DNA of 64,000 nt, from assembly GCA_036971475.1 (NCBI GenBank), contig JBAIZL010000001.1:147609544-147673543 (forward strand). Reading direction: 5' to 3'. The notes beneath the pieces are model-generated. The model was not told the DNA's origin, searched no databases, and saw nothing but the letters and a program-made list of their open reading frames with translations. The position numbers and the translations under genes were made by a program. Each line of letters starts with the position of its first letter. Position 1 is the first letter of the stretch. Origin of the DNA: Prosapia bicincta (lineage: Eukaryota > Arthropoda > Insecta > Hemiptera > Cercopidae). Below are positions 55,201 to 64,000 of this stretch, one piece after another.

Positions 55201-58200
55201 CTTTGGTTGCACTTTTCAAAACATTATCAACATCTTCACTGTTAATTCCAAGGGCTATTGAGACAATATCATTACAATGTTGCGAGCATCTGTCGTAACA
55301 TTGTCCTGCTTAACACAGTCTTGCCACAGTTCTTCCAACAAGAAGAAGTTTAAAAGGAACAATTTTAAAAAAACTATTTGTTCCACTTCTGTAACAAAAT
55401 AATGGAAATTTTCTGTAAACAGTTTTATGGTTATCTATGTCTTTTTGTTCGCTTTGAATAGTACTGGCAACTGATCCTTGACCTTCCCTTTCAGTGTTCT
55501 AGGATTTAGGAATCTGTAAACTACCATTGGTTTCATCATGTAACTGCTAGCCCTACAGCACAGTAGAACAGTCAAACGATCTTTTGCGTCCTTAAGCCCC
55601 ATGCAGATTTCTCTTCCATAGACAAAAAAGTCTGTAAAGGCAATCTTTTCCAAAAGAGTACAGTCTCATCCGAGTAGCCTTTCTCTGAAATAAGATTTTT
55701 GAACTTCGTTGAGAATGAGTTGGCAGCAGCATGGTCCACTGATGTTGATTTACCAGATATTTTCACGTTAGGAAGAGAAAACTGTCTCTCGAACTTGTCA
55801 AATCAGCCTCTACATGCTGAAAATGATGACTGTTGGTTTGTTTTCTACCGCTTTGAACAAAATGTGCATACAAACGCCTAGCTTTTTCATGAATAAAAAT
55901 CAAGCTCAGCGAAATCTTTTTTTTTTGAGATTGATCTTCTATCCATACAGTCAAAGCTTTTTCCGGTTTTTAGAGGTAATTCTGTCGATTGACAAGACTC
56001 TTCTCCTTATATTTTATTCACTTTTTTTTAAATGTAAGACACTGTTGACTCATCAACACTAAAATGCTTTGCGACAGATGCTATGCTTTCACCACATATT
56101 AATCAATTTCTGTAATCAACGGCATAACATCTTGTTTTGTATTTTTATTGTCCAACAAATTCAGAAATAGTGCTCATTCCAGATAATAACTACTAACAAC
56201 TAGGAAGATTGCAATTCCCTTCTGGTATATTAAATAAAAAATCGTCTAGTGACAACATCATTTGCAACTTCGACACATTAATTTTTTTCACTACCAATAA
56301 ATATTAAAAAAGTTTAACCCATTTAATATATTTATAATGTTTTATAAACATTATCTACAGTAGAAATCATGCAATATATCTATGCAAACATTATACCAAC
56401 AACGTTATAATGTTTTATAAACATTATCTACAGTAGAAATCATGCAATATATCTATGCAAACATTATACTATCAACGTTTCATTGAAACAGCCAGACTTA
56501 CCTTGGTAATGGATTTTAAAACAGATACACGTGCATGGAAATATCCAGTGAGGGGCAGGGGGCCAGCTGCCCTCTACAAGAAAAAAACAAGGAAACAAAG
56601 AAAAGCCTGGTATTGGATTTTGGTTTTATGATGAGAGTCAAGACAAAATCAGAGAGGGATTTGTATGCTATGTTGAGGTAAAACCTCAAGATGTCCTGAC
56701 AATCGTGGGCACGATTCAGAGTTTTTTGGTTGATTAGAATTGTTCAGCCAAGACTTATAGGTATTTGATAGATGTTTCATTATGGCTGGAAAAAAGATGG
56801 TGTATAGACCATTCTGCAGAATAAATATAGTAAATCTTTATTTTTTCATTGCTCAAGTCAAAAACTAAATCTGGTGGTCAGGTAACCGATACAATACCCT
56901 TCCTTTAGTTAATTGCAAAATGCAGGGATTTGTTTCCCAATCTATCAAGAGTCTGTGAACCTGGTGGTCTGAAAAATAAAAGAGCATAAGAAAAAGTTCA
57001 GGTAGTTTTCATGAAATGTACTAGAACATTTCTCAGTCGAAAGAAATTATGTTACAAGAAAATCTGCCAATCAATTTCAAAATACTCTGCGGTTTTGAAA
57101 CCAGTTGTAAACATTCTAAAAGGTAAAAATAGGATTTTATTATATTGAAGAAACATAATTGTCCTATCCTTGATATCACTATGAAGGATCGACAAGGAGT
57201 TAAATATTTTTTTTTGATGAAAAACTTTAAAAAATTATATATGGTATAGAAAGTTGGGGTCGAGTTATTAGTCCCAAGTACTGCTCAAAATCAAATATAC
57301 AGAGATAATTCATCATCTGAGATGGTGAGAAATGGAGACTGTCATTGATGATTGTATTTGAGTATTAGATTTTCACATGAAAATACATCTGCCTTTGCTT
57401 ATATATCTTAAATATCTCATTTTAATCTTTTACTTGAAAAAAAAACAAGTTGAATGGGGTTAATAGTTTGATAAAAACATCTGAACTGCTTTAACCTCTC
57501 AACCAACAGCAACAAAATGATTTACACCTACTTTATTGCTACACATTTGTCAAGTTGAATGTTGATTTTGCCGGCCTGGATGAGAAAATATTGTTAGTGG
57601 TAATTAAGAGAAATACTAACCTATAATGACTTAAACTAACTCTGCACTAGAATATTATTTGGTCAAGGTCAATGTATAGTACTCCTTTACTGGTGATTCA
57701 GATCTAGTAAGACCTGAATGATGCCCTTATGATCCTTTCTTACATGTAGTGCTTAAAGTTAAAATTTTAGGGAAAGTTATCACATAAAATTATTTTAATT
57801 TAAAACTAGCCTTAACTCACCTTTTGGAGGGTAGTATTGCCCCCTACCTTCACCATATCCATGTGCAGGACCTCTACTGGGACCAGCCCTTGGAGCCATA
57901 CCTCCATTTGAATGTCTCTGTAAATAAATATTTAATGTTTTATATTAGAAATATTGTGTGTTGAATTAGTAACTAATTTTTACCTTTTGGTTATAGAGAT
58001 ATTCTGAGGTACATTTCCTGGAGTACTGCAAAGAAATACCACTACAAATGCTTGTACTTATAACAAATTTCTCATTTAAAACTTGAAAGGTTTTTTGCTG
58101 CACCCTGTATAATCAATTCTAAGAAGATATAACACTAAAACAATTACTACCCTCAAAAAATCATCTTCATGAATACCAGTATGTAGGCATCAGAGAGGGA

Positions 58201-60825
58201 AATAATACTATTTCCACATCAGCCACTAACCTTGCGCCTATAAAAGATAAGAGTGCTTCGCAAATGAATCATTACTTATTTTATTTTTGTATAAAAGTGA
58301 AATTAGTTGGAAAAATATTTTAAGATAAGCATTGTAACATTTTGATACTTTAATGATAGAGAACAGAAAAATATTTGTCCAGTAGGAACATTAACTATTG
58401 TGAATTTGATTCCATAAAATAAAAATCTGTACACAGTATAGTAGCAAATAATAAGTACGTTAGTTTGCAGAAAGTGTTTTGTGCAAGGGACTTTTTGAAG
58501 CAATATATTACTATTAGTAGAGAGTATCTGGAATGTGACTACCATTAATAATTGGAAAAAAATGTTTATTATTTTTTTTTAATACAATACAGGTGTCTGG
58601 TTATTTTTGGGTTTTTTCTTATAATACTTTTTTATACTGGAAGCACAGCACAATGAAAACAACTCATTTTCATCACCTTTTGTGCTAAACAATGTAATAT
58701 GAAATTAATTAATTTGTTTTGCCTCATTTAAAATGTCAACCTTTTTGGTACAATAATATCCTTTTTAGTATTGGAGATGTGTTCGGAAGCCCTACAGCAT
58801 CATACAGGGTTGAAACATCACCTCATACACAAGCGTTTGATTAATACACATAGTACCGTAGTATGTTATTACTTTTTTTGTTGTAATTGTGTTTAAATAT
58901 TTATTATTACATACTAAACATCTGAAATGGATAACTTAACCACTTAACGATTTTTCACTCCTTTCCAAAAAAAATCATATTTTTTTACTGTGAATTTCTA
59001 ATCCTCTCTGTATCTCATTAGAACTACCTTCATTGAAAAACTGTTTTTTTCATATAATAAGAGTTGAAATATCGCTCATAAATACCACTTAATTATTAAC
59101 CTTAGTTAATTCAGAATTTGAGAAACACATCTTAATAAACGATATATAACATGGAAGAGTAATTTAGTACCACCTTATAAAATAAAATGTTATTTATGCA
59201 TATAAGTTAAAACTTTGAATTGATTGTATAACAAAAGAATGTAGGATGCAATCACAAATATTGCTGTTTTTGAATGTAGTCTAACAGTAGTACAGTGAAT
59301 ATAAACTCATTTACACAAACAATATGCATTAAATATATACACTTTCAATAAATATCTATATAAATGTATATAAAAATGTGTACAAATTTGTCTTTTATAT
59401 ATTTGTAAAAGTTTGGTAAATTTTGAAATACAGTGTAACACAAAGTGCTATATCAAAGTCAGGGTAGAAATACTTTGATTCTGCCCTTATTTTTTGCCGT
59501 TTGCATCAGGTGGCTGAGCACAAACTACACATTGTTTTGTTGGATTTGTTTTTTTGGCAGTTTTTTGTAATCTCTCTGAAAAATAACGCTTTGTAGGCCA
59601 AAATGGTGTTGGGTTTGATCTAGGGCGTATAGGTTTGAAGAAAACAAAACAAATTTGGAAACGTGGCACAATATCCGGTAAAATCAACGAGCATAAAAAT
59701 AAACTAAGATTTATGAAGTAACGCAAGCATAAACAATAACTGTCAACATGAGTGAATGAACTGACTACTGTTAATAAGACTCAATAATAAAATGCTTGGA
59801 CGCCCGAAAATGTAGTTGTTATCATAATAATGTAAACAAGTGTCAGCTAATCACGGCTATAAATAGTTTGGGATATAGTGACATGAGCATTATCGATCTC
59901 TATTGCGTTGTGAAACATATCATACAAGAAAAAAAAACATTCTGAGTTAATTCGGGTTGGTAATTTAAAGAACAAATGCATTTTCTGAGTTAACTCGGGT
60001 TAGTAAGTTAATCAGATTTGTTGCCCTTGCAGATGCTTTAATCTTCTCAGAATTCTTTTAAAGTCTTCTGATGCTAGATGATGGCAAACTTAATAAACTG
60101 CTATGTCAACTGCTCTCCCACTTCTAGCCAACTTAGAACTTGTTATTTCAAATTTAACCTTAAACTCTTCCCATGAATTTTACTTACGATGTTGTAACTT
60201 GACATTTGGCAATGTTGAACAAAATAGAAATTCAATGTACTCAGAGTCTTCTGTTTAACAACACTGAGACTAAATGACTTGTCGAAATGTAGATGATAAA
60301 GTTATAGATGATAAAGTAAAAAAGACAAAGTAGGTTATGAACCCTAAACAATTTTCACAATAAAAATTATAAATAGGATATTTATTTATATGGGGAATAA
60401 TTGGAATTGCAGCAAAATGCTGTCATTTTCCGCTCCCTTAGAAAGCGATAAGGATGACCAGTTTCCAATCTTTTTGCTACTACAATATGTTCATAAAAAG
60501 CTATGGTGATTTTGAAGGCAATTTGTAGAAGTATTAAAATAAATAAGTGCTAAACAAGAAGCGTTAAGTCTGGTATTACTGTAAATGGATCCGTAAATTT
60601 GAATTATTGAGGTACAATAGTATATACACCTGTTATAACCAAATTGTTATTATTACTTACCATCCGCCGTAATGTGTGGATAGGCCTGCGCAATGTCTCT
60701 GTAAGTCTTCTTGCAGGAGGTTTTTTAGGATTTGAAGATGGAGTATGAACAGCACAACATTTGATAAAGATACCCATGAAGATGATAAAAGCTATTCCCA
60801 TCAGCATACAAGCCCACCAATACTC
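51264..60825 (-). CDS. ADAM10: ADAM10 (Kuzbanian) metalloprotease, C-terminal exons only
   Basis: Three minus-strand exons are proposed: 60825-60661, 57917-57821 and 51331-51264 (stop TGA), together 109 residues. ADAM10/Kuzbanian is the membrane protease that sheds ectodomains, notably cutting Notch at its S2 site. The first exon encodes the membrane span (EYWWACMLMGIAFIIFMGIF then IKCCAV) and the start of the cytoplasmic tail (HTPSSNPKKPPARRLTETLR); WWA-x-LLMGIA...HTPSSNPK is diagnostic of ADAM10. The next exons give a glycine/proline-rich tail (HGYGEGRGQYYPPK) and DVPSLARGPVLYPNGFTSAS then GG. The catalytic, disintegrin and cysteine-rich domains must lie right of 64000. The introns are 2.7 and 6.5 kb. 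The membrane exon is secure, the second likely, the last an inference from phase, splice site and nearby AATAAA. Confidence 0.8.
51782..51826 (-). ncRNA. Hammerhead ribozyme motif, complete (left arm)
   Basis: Minus strand: stem I ACCCT/AGGGT, core CTGATGA, one T, stem II GATGAC/GTCATC with loop ATG, GAAA, stem III ATGTACAT, A at the cleavage site. On the ADAM10 sense strand, within its last intron. Confidence 0.75.
51927..51971 (+). ncRNA. Hammerhead ribozyme motif, complete (right arm)
   Basis: Same 45 bases as the left arm, on the plus strand: all parts and all core residues are present. Confidence 0.75.
52065..52208. repeat. Dispersed repeat, inverted copy of 40338-40495
   Basis: Contains 'ctttttgtgttttctctttg', 'gtgtggttgaaatatatcat' and 'aggtaagtctgtcagtctcc', all found inverted at 40.3-40.5 kb. 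It directly follows the 51.7-kb palindrome. Confidence 0.88.
52086..52118 (+). ncRNA. Hammerhead-like motif, A8 core without compensation
   Basis: Core CTGACAA (only G8 changed), one A, stem II GACCAC/GTGGTT, GAAA, stem III ATATAT, C. No stem I. It differs from the 40.4-kb copy at core position 3 (C here, U there). Confidence 0.4.
52211..52272. repeat. (AT)n microsatellite
   Basis: About 62 bases of AT dinucleotides at the end of the dispersed repeat. Confidence 0.95.
52273..55139. other. ADAM10 last intron, little recognised
   Basis: No coding exon could be supported on either strand. A small hairpin is listed at 53967-54023. The short minus-strand frame at 52887-52630 has no recognisable domain. 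Confidence 0.45.
53967..54023. repeat. Short hairpin with 11-bp perfect base
   Basis: CTTTATGCTGG pairs with CCAGCATAAAG around about 35 bases that pair only partly. It could be a tiny MITE remnant or a microRNA-like foldback; I do not recognise a known miRNA seed. Confidence 0.4.
55140..56130 (-). pseudogene. Tigger/pogo transposase pseudogene
   Basis: Minus strand, in order: CGESIASVAKHFSVDESTVS (HTH, about 56098-56040), DHAAANSFSTKFKNLISEKG then YSDETVLFWKRLPLQTF (first catalytic Asp region, about 55740-55640), LKDAKDRLTVLLCCRASSYM then KPMVVYRFLNPRTLK (about 55590-55480), and a C-terminal acidic stretch GINSEDVDNVLKSATKDLTE then EEL (about 55250-55165). The middle of the DDE domain is missing and the frame changes several times. 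It lies in the ADAM10 last intron. Confidence 0.85.
56332..56477. repeat. 73-bp tandem duplication
   Basis: Two direct copies of a 73-bp unit starting TTATAATGTTTTATAAACAT differ at about two positions near their ends. Confidence 0.95.
56480..57820. other. ADAM10 intron, nothing recognised
   Basis: The stretch 56490-57400 is less AT-rich than usual and may be an old element; on both strands I found no motif that I can name. A short match to the 40.3-kb repeat lies at 56493-56515. Confidence 0.4.
57821..57917 (-). CDS. ADAM10: ADAM10 exon: glycine/proline-rich cytoplasmic tail
   Basis: Acceptor TATTTATTTACAG ends at 57918 and donor GTGAGT starts at 57820. The frame set by the previous exon reads RHSNGGMAPRAGPSRGPAHG then YGEGRGQYYPPK without a stop and ends with one base of the next codon. 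Its proline-rich character suits the SH3-binding tail of ADAM10. Confidence 0.75.
58940..59961 (-). mobile_element. piggyBac-like element, internally deleted
   Basis: The left end TTAA (58936-58939) then CCACTTAACG matches the ends of the 2.5- and 50.1-kb MITEs. The right part 59660-59961 matches their interior, and its end is mutated ('cgggttggtaa'). Part of a transposase C-terminus lies at 59487-59590 on the minus strand. The right boundary is approximate. Confidence 0.65.
59487..59600 (-). pseudogene. piggyBac transposase C-terminal cysteine-rich fragment
   Basis: The minus strand encodes RYFSERLQKTAKKTNPTKQC then VVCAQPPDANGKK and a stop. HF-x2-x(n)-K-x-NPT-x2-C-x2-C is the start of the cysteine-rich zinc-binding domain of piggyBac transposases. 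Upstream the frame is unrelated sequence, so the body of the transposase is deleted. Confidence 0.7.
60661..60825 (-). CDS. ADAM10: ADAM10 exon: transmembrane span and proximal tail
   Basis: Acceptor CATTTTACACAG ends at 60826 and donor GTAAGT starts at 60660. 55 codons, phase 0 at both ends. The tail is basic (ARRLTETLRRPIHTLRRM). Reading through the donor adds only 18 residues before a stop at 60604, a possible alternative end. Confidence 0.92.
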
Positions 60826-61930
60826 CTGTGTAAAATGTTCATAAACAATTACACTTTATCAATTTTAAGTTATTGAACAAAATTACATACAAAGAAGACC
60901 TATTTTATTGATCGTTTTGTTTAATGAAGCTATTTTTACTAAGCCGTTTTGAGGATTATTGATACAGTAATTTTCTTCTATTTAGCAAATTTTCTTGGTA
61001 TTATCACAAGGAAATTTATAAACAAAAATAGTTTGTAAAATAGAAAATGTATTAAGAAAAAGAATATCAATATAAATCTTACCTATTGTCAATAAATGAC
61101 GAACATATATATATATCTCAGTTAATGCTTGAAAATGAGGACACATAATTAGTCCTTGAAAGTTAACTTGCATATATACCAAGTAAGATTCTTGTTTAAG
61201 TATATTATAGTGAGGAAACAGTGTTGCAAAGTTAAATTTATATATATAAAGTCAGATTTCTTAACCTTTGAGTTGTTTTTAAAGTTCTGTAGTTGATTCA
61301 GTTTATAAAATGGCATTTAATTCAATGATTTCTATATTTAAATGTCACTGACAATATAAATAATATCCGAGCTGGCTTGTGAGTGAAAGTTATAATTAAA
61401 GAATAAAAAAATGGTACAACTCACAAATATAAAAATTTTTATTTCATACGTGTTTCAACGATTAATTTGTTATCATCCTCAGTGAAAAAACAAAAATCAA
61501 ATTAACTAAAAAAATATTAAACATAACCTATAAAGTTTTAACAAAAGTAAAAACAAAAGTTTGTTTTTGTAAAAACACTTGTTTTTGACACATGTCCTCG
61601 AAACATACAGTGTAGATAAGGATAGATATTTATATCCAATAAGTTGTCCTAATATCAGGCGTTTCAGACAAGATAGATAAATTCGTTATCAAATTTTATG
61701 TCAAGTGGACTGTCAACTCAGTCCAGTTGCCACTCGGAATAGGTGATGCTTAATGTGTGAAGTACTGTGGATAATCTGCAGTCGTCTGAGGTAGATATTA
61801 GTGTGGACATTGTAAAGTTGCATTAAATTCGGAAAAAGGTTGCTTTAAACTCTACCATAATAAAGTAAAGTTCTAAATTTAAAAACTTAGTGTAAACACA
61901 GTATATGTAAATATTTTTTTATAATTAGAG
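60826..61930. other. ADAM10 intron, nothing recognised
   Basis: No further ADAM10 exon is visible. A decayed hammerhead-like stretch lies on the minus strand at about 61448-61485 (CTGAGGA, a hairpin remnant, GAAAC). Confidence 0.45.
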
Positions 61931-61932
61931 TA

Positions 61933-62645
61933 CAGTCAACTCCCGATTATCCGCGACCGCATCAACCGGGTTGCGGATCAACCGGGATCGTCAGCTCCAC
62001 TTGAAGCAGTGGGGCGGGAGGAGTCAAATGTGAACGCGGCGGACGGATGCGAGCGCGGGCGGTCGTTGGGGCGTACAGTAACATTTACGGAATAATTTAT
62101 AGACTGTCAACTCGCCAGCAGTCGCCACCCCGTGTCCTAAATCCTTCCTACCTGTTTCCACGCGACGCGCACTAGCAGGCAGAGTTTCGGTCAACATGTC
62201 TGAGTTTACGTTATATTTCTTGTTGTCCTTTTATAAATTCACGCAGTTCTATGACGCGCGAATCACTAATTATGCGTTATCTCCAACATCCAATCAGATC
62301 AGAGCACATCGAAGCATCGAACGTGATGCATGGAGGTACGATAACCCCGAGCGCGAGCGGCCGTTTTTCGGTGAATATTCCGAACGCCAAATTCGCAGAA
62401 TTACGCGATCGCTCGAGTCGAACGTAAACACTACCCTCATCAGTGGTCAGTCTATGCGTTGCTTCTGATCAAAACGAACTGTACAATAGTGACGGTACAA
62501 CGGAGGGGATACTATTTATCAGCTGTTTTTACAGTCATTGGGTAGAAGTAGGGCTGTGGATATTATGGTATTTGTTTTAACCGTGATTTCGCATTATCCG
62601 TGACGTCCCTGCCGGTAATTATCCCGGATAATCGGGAGTTGACTG
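61933..62645. mobile_element. Tigger-like GC-rich MITE with TA duplication
   Basis: The ends CAGTCAACTCCCGATTATCC and, inverted, CAGTCAACTCCCGATTATCC are identical, flanked by TA (61931-61932, 62646-62647). The interior is strikingly GC- and CpG-rich. It includes a plus-strand 90-codon frame (62196-62468) with no recognised domain, which I do not call as a gene. Related to 1811-2977. Confidence 0.9.
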
Positions 62646-62647
62646 TA

Positions 62648-64000
62648 TTTTTGTGTACATCCGAAGTGAACCATAGTAGGAGCCTAGAGTCTAATGCAAA
62701 ATTCAAACCATAAGTAAACCTTAATTTGTTTTTACTCATTATAACAACAAACATTAATTAATTAACAAACAATAAAGCAACATATTTACAAAATAATGAA
62801 TATAAAATTTCATGCGTTTAAAATATATAATATTTAGTGCTTTATAAGTGAGAATATTTTTGTAACAAAATACAATTCAATTGACATTAGGAATTAATTT
62901 ATGCGCCATAAATCACTTATATCGCAAATAATTTAATCACCAATGTTTTAAGAAATGTATTCTCCACTACATAACTGGCGTTTCTTTGATCTACGTTAAC
63001 CACAAGAAATGACTGAAGAGTTGTTGCAATGTAAACTAAACCTCAAGGATAACAGTAATTATAAATTTCTCTGTTTTCCTTTAATTGAGAAAAGGAAACA
63101 CACATGTTTACCTATTATTTGATTACTTTTAAAACTTGCCTTGGTTCAAAGACTGTAATTAACATTTAGTTAATGTTTTCATTTAACTTTAAGAAATCAC
63201 AACCTGCATCTACGACGGCCTTACAAGCTTACACCTCGCCATTCTTAGAACTACAGTAACTTTAACATCAAATTTAACATTTTTACTCAGTGATAAGTAG
63301 CAATTAACATGTTCATCGCCAAGCTCGAAATTGGAATTTTGTGTGGTGGCCAATTATTTTTTAATTATATCGTGCTCAAAATAAGTAAATATAATATTTA
63401 CAAACCTTTATTATTATGGTCTCTAATATCCATTCACGGGATATAGTGTGATTGGCCATACATAATGCGATTTCTGTCCGTATGGACAAAAAACGCGATA
63501 TCGCGTGATATATAATTCGGGCAAAAAGAGTACATAGTTTACAAATAAAAACCACTTAAACATATTAATTGTAATGACTATAATTAGCTGACATTTATAT
63601 TCAGGCAAAATTTTAAAACCTCACTCTAGATTGTAATTCACTCAATTTACAAAATGGTTGAAAATGTTAAAAAATTTAGCATTGCAATCATGCAATTAAA
63701 AAAAACAGTCAAAACATAATGGTGGAGCACCTGGGCAGTTTTTACACGTAGTTGTGGTGTTTATCCTCTTTTTTATTTTTATAGCAATTTTTGCAATCTT
63801 TTCTAGAAGTTGCATTTACTGTTGCTGAGACATCGCGGTTTGTCTTTTTCAATTTTAGTTAGGTCCTGGTTGGTCACTCATATTTAAAAAATCAAAATCA
63901 ACACTCAAATAATTAAAAACTGAACTTCAAAATGCTAAATCAATGAATAACTAAACAAAATTATTAGAATGTTACCTTATGCGAACACTACCATTGTGTG
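62648..64000. other. ADAM10 intron or flank, nothing recognised
   Basis: No exon or repeat boundary could be supported up to the window edge. A small palindromic stretch around 63478-63505 ('aacgcgatatcgcg') is noted. Confidence 0.45.

Noticed and set aside
60604..60660. Extension of the ADAM10 membrane exon to a stop at 60604
   Set aside because: A strong GTAAGT donor at 60660 and an in-phase downstream exon favour splicing; kept only as a possible retained-intron end.
62196..62468. 90-codon open frame in the GC-rich Tigger-like MITE
   Set aside because: No recognisable domain; long frames are expected by chance in GC-rich DNA with few stops, and the element is a non-autonomous derivative.

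Overview
The window is AT-rich eukaryotic DNA. The gene content and transposon load suggest an arthropod, most likely an insect with a fairly large, repeat-filled genome; I cannot name the species. Only three host genes could be reconstructed, all split by long introns. (1) LRMDA-like, minus strand: three coding exons between 13886 and 3712 that join in phase into a 215-aa leucine-rich-repeat protein. (2) MLX, plus strand: six coding exons between 17172 and 30764 that join in phase into a 226-aa bHLH-zipper protein. (3) The last three coding exons of ADAM10/Kuzbanian, minus strand, 60825 to 51264; the rest of that gene lies beyond the right edge. LRMDA and MLX are divergent (head to head, about 3.3 kb between their first recognised coding exons). 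MLX and ADAM10 are convergent, separated by about 20 kb of transposon-rich DNA.

Nearly everything else that can be recognised is mobile DNA. DNA transposons: Tigger/pogo-like elements and decayed transposases (1.8-3.0, 8.4-9.5, 9.9-11.1, 11.6-13.1, 55.1-56.1, 61.9-62.6 kb); two mariners (42.3-42.9 kb, internally deleted; 44.8-46.1 kb, nearly intact with one frameshift); piggyBac-like elements with TTAA sites, including one nested inside another (32.1-34.0 kb) and several short derivatives (2.5, 46.6, 49.1, 49.7, 58.9 kb); one hAT-type MITE with a perfect 8-bp target duplication (28.0 kb); and two large foldback elements in MLX intron 1. Retroelements: several Penelope-like (PLE) fragments with YVDD reverse transcriptase and GIY-YIG endonuclease signatures, and two non-LTR (LINE) fragments.

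The most interesting signal is a set of hammerhead-ribozyme motifs inside long palindromes and dispersed repeats (25.3, 30.1, 31.2, 38.5, 39.6, 40.4, 41.0, 51.8-52.1 kb). Several have every hammerhead part in order, and stem II covaries between families. A second group carries U at core position 3 and A at position 8, which would replace the usual 3-8 C-G pair with U-A. Hammerheads are known from Penelope-like retroelements, so these palindromes are probably terminal parts of PLEs or of small elements that depend on them. The U3/A8 group is what I would test first.

Exon joins were derived by hand from splice-site phase and family similarity. No database search or folding program was run.
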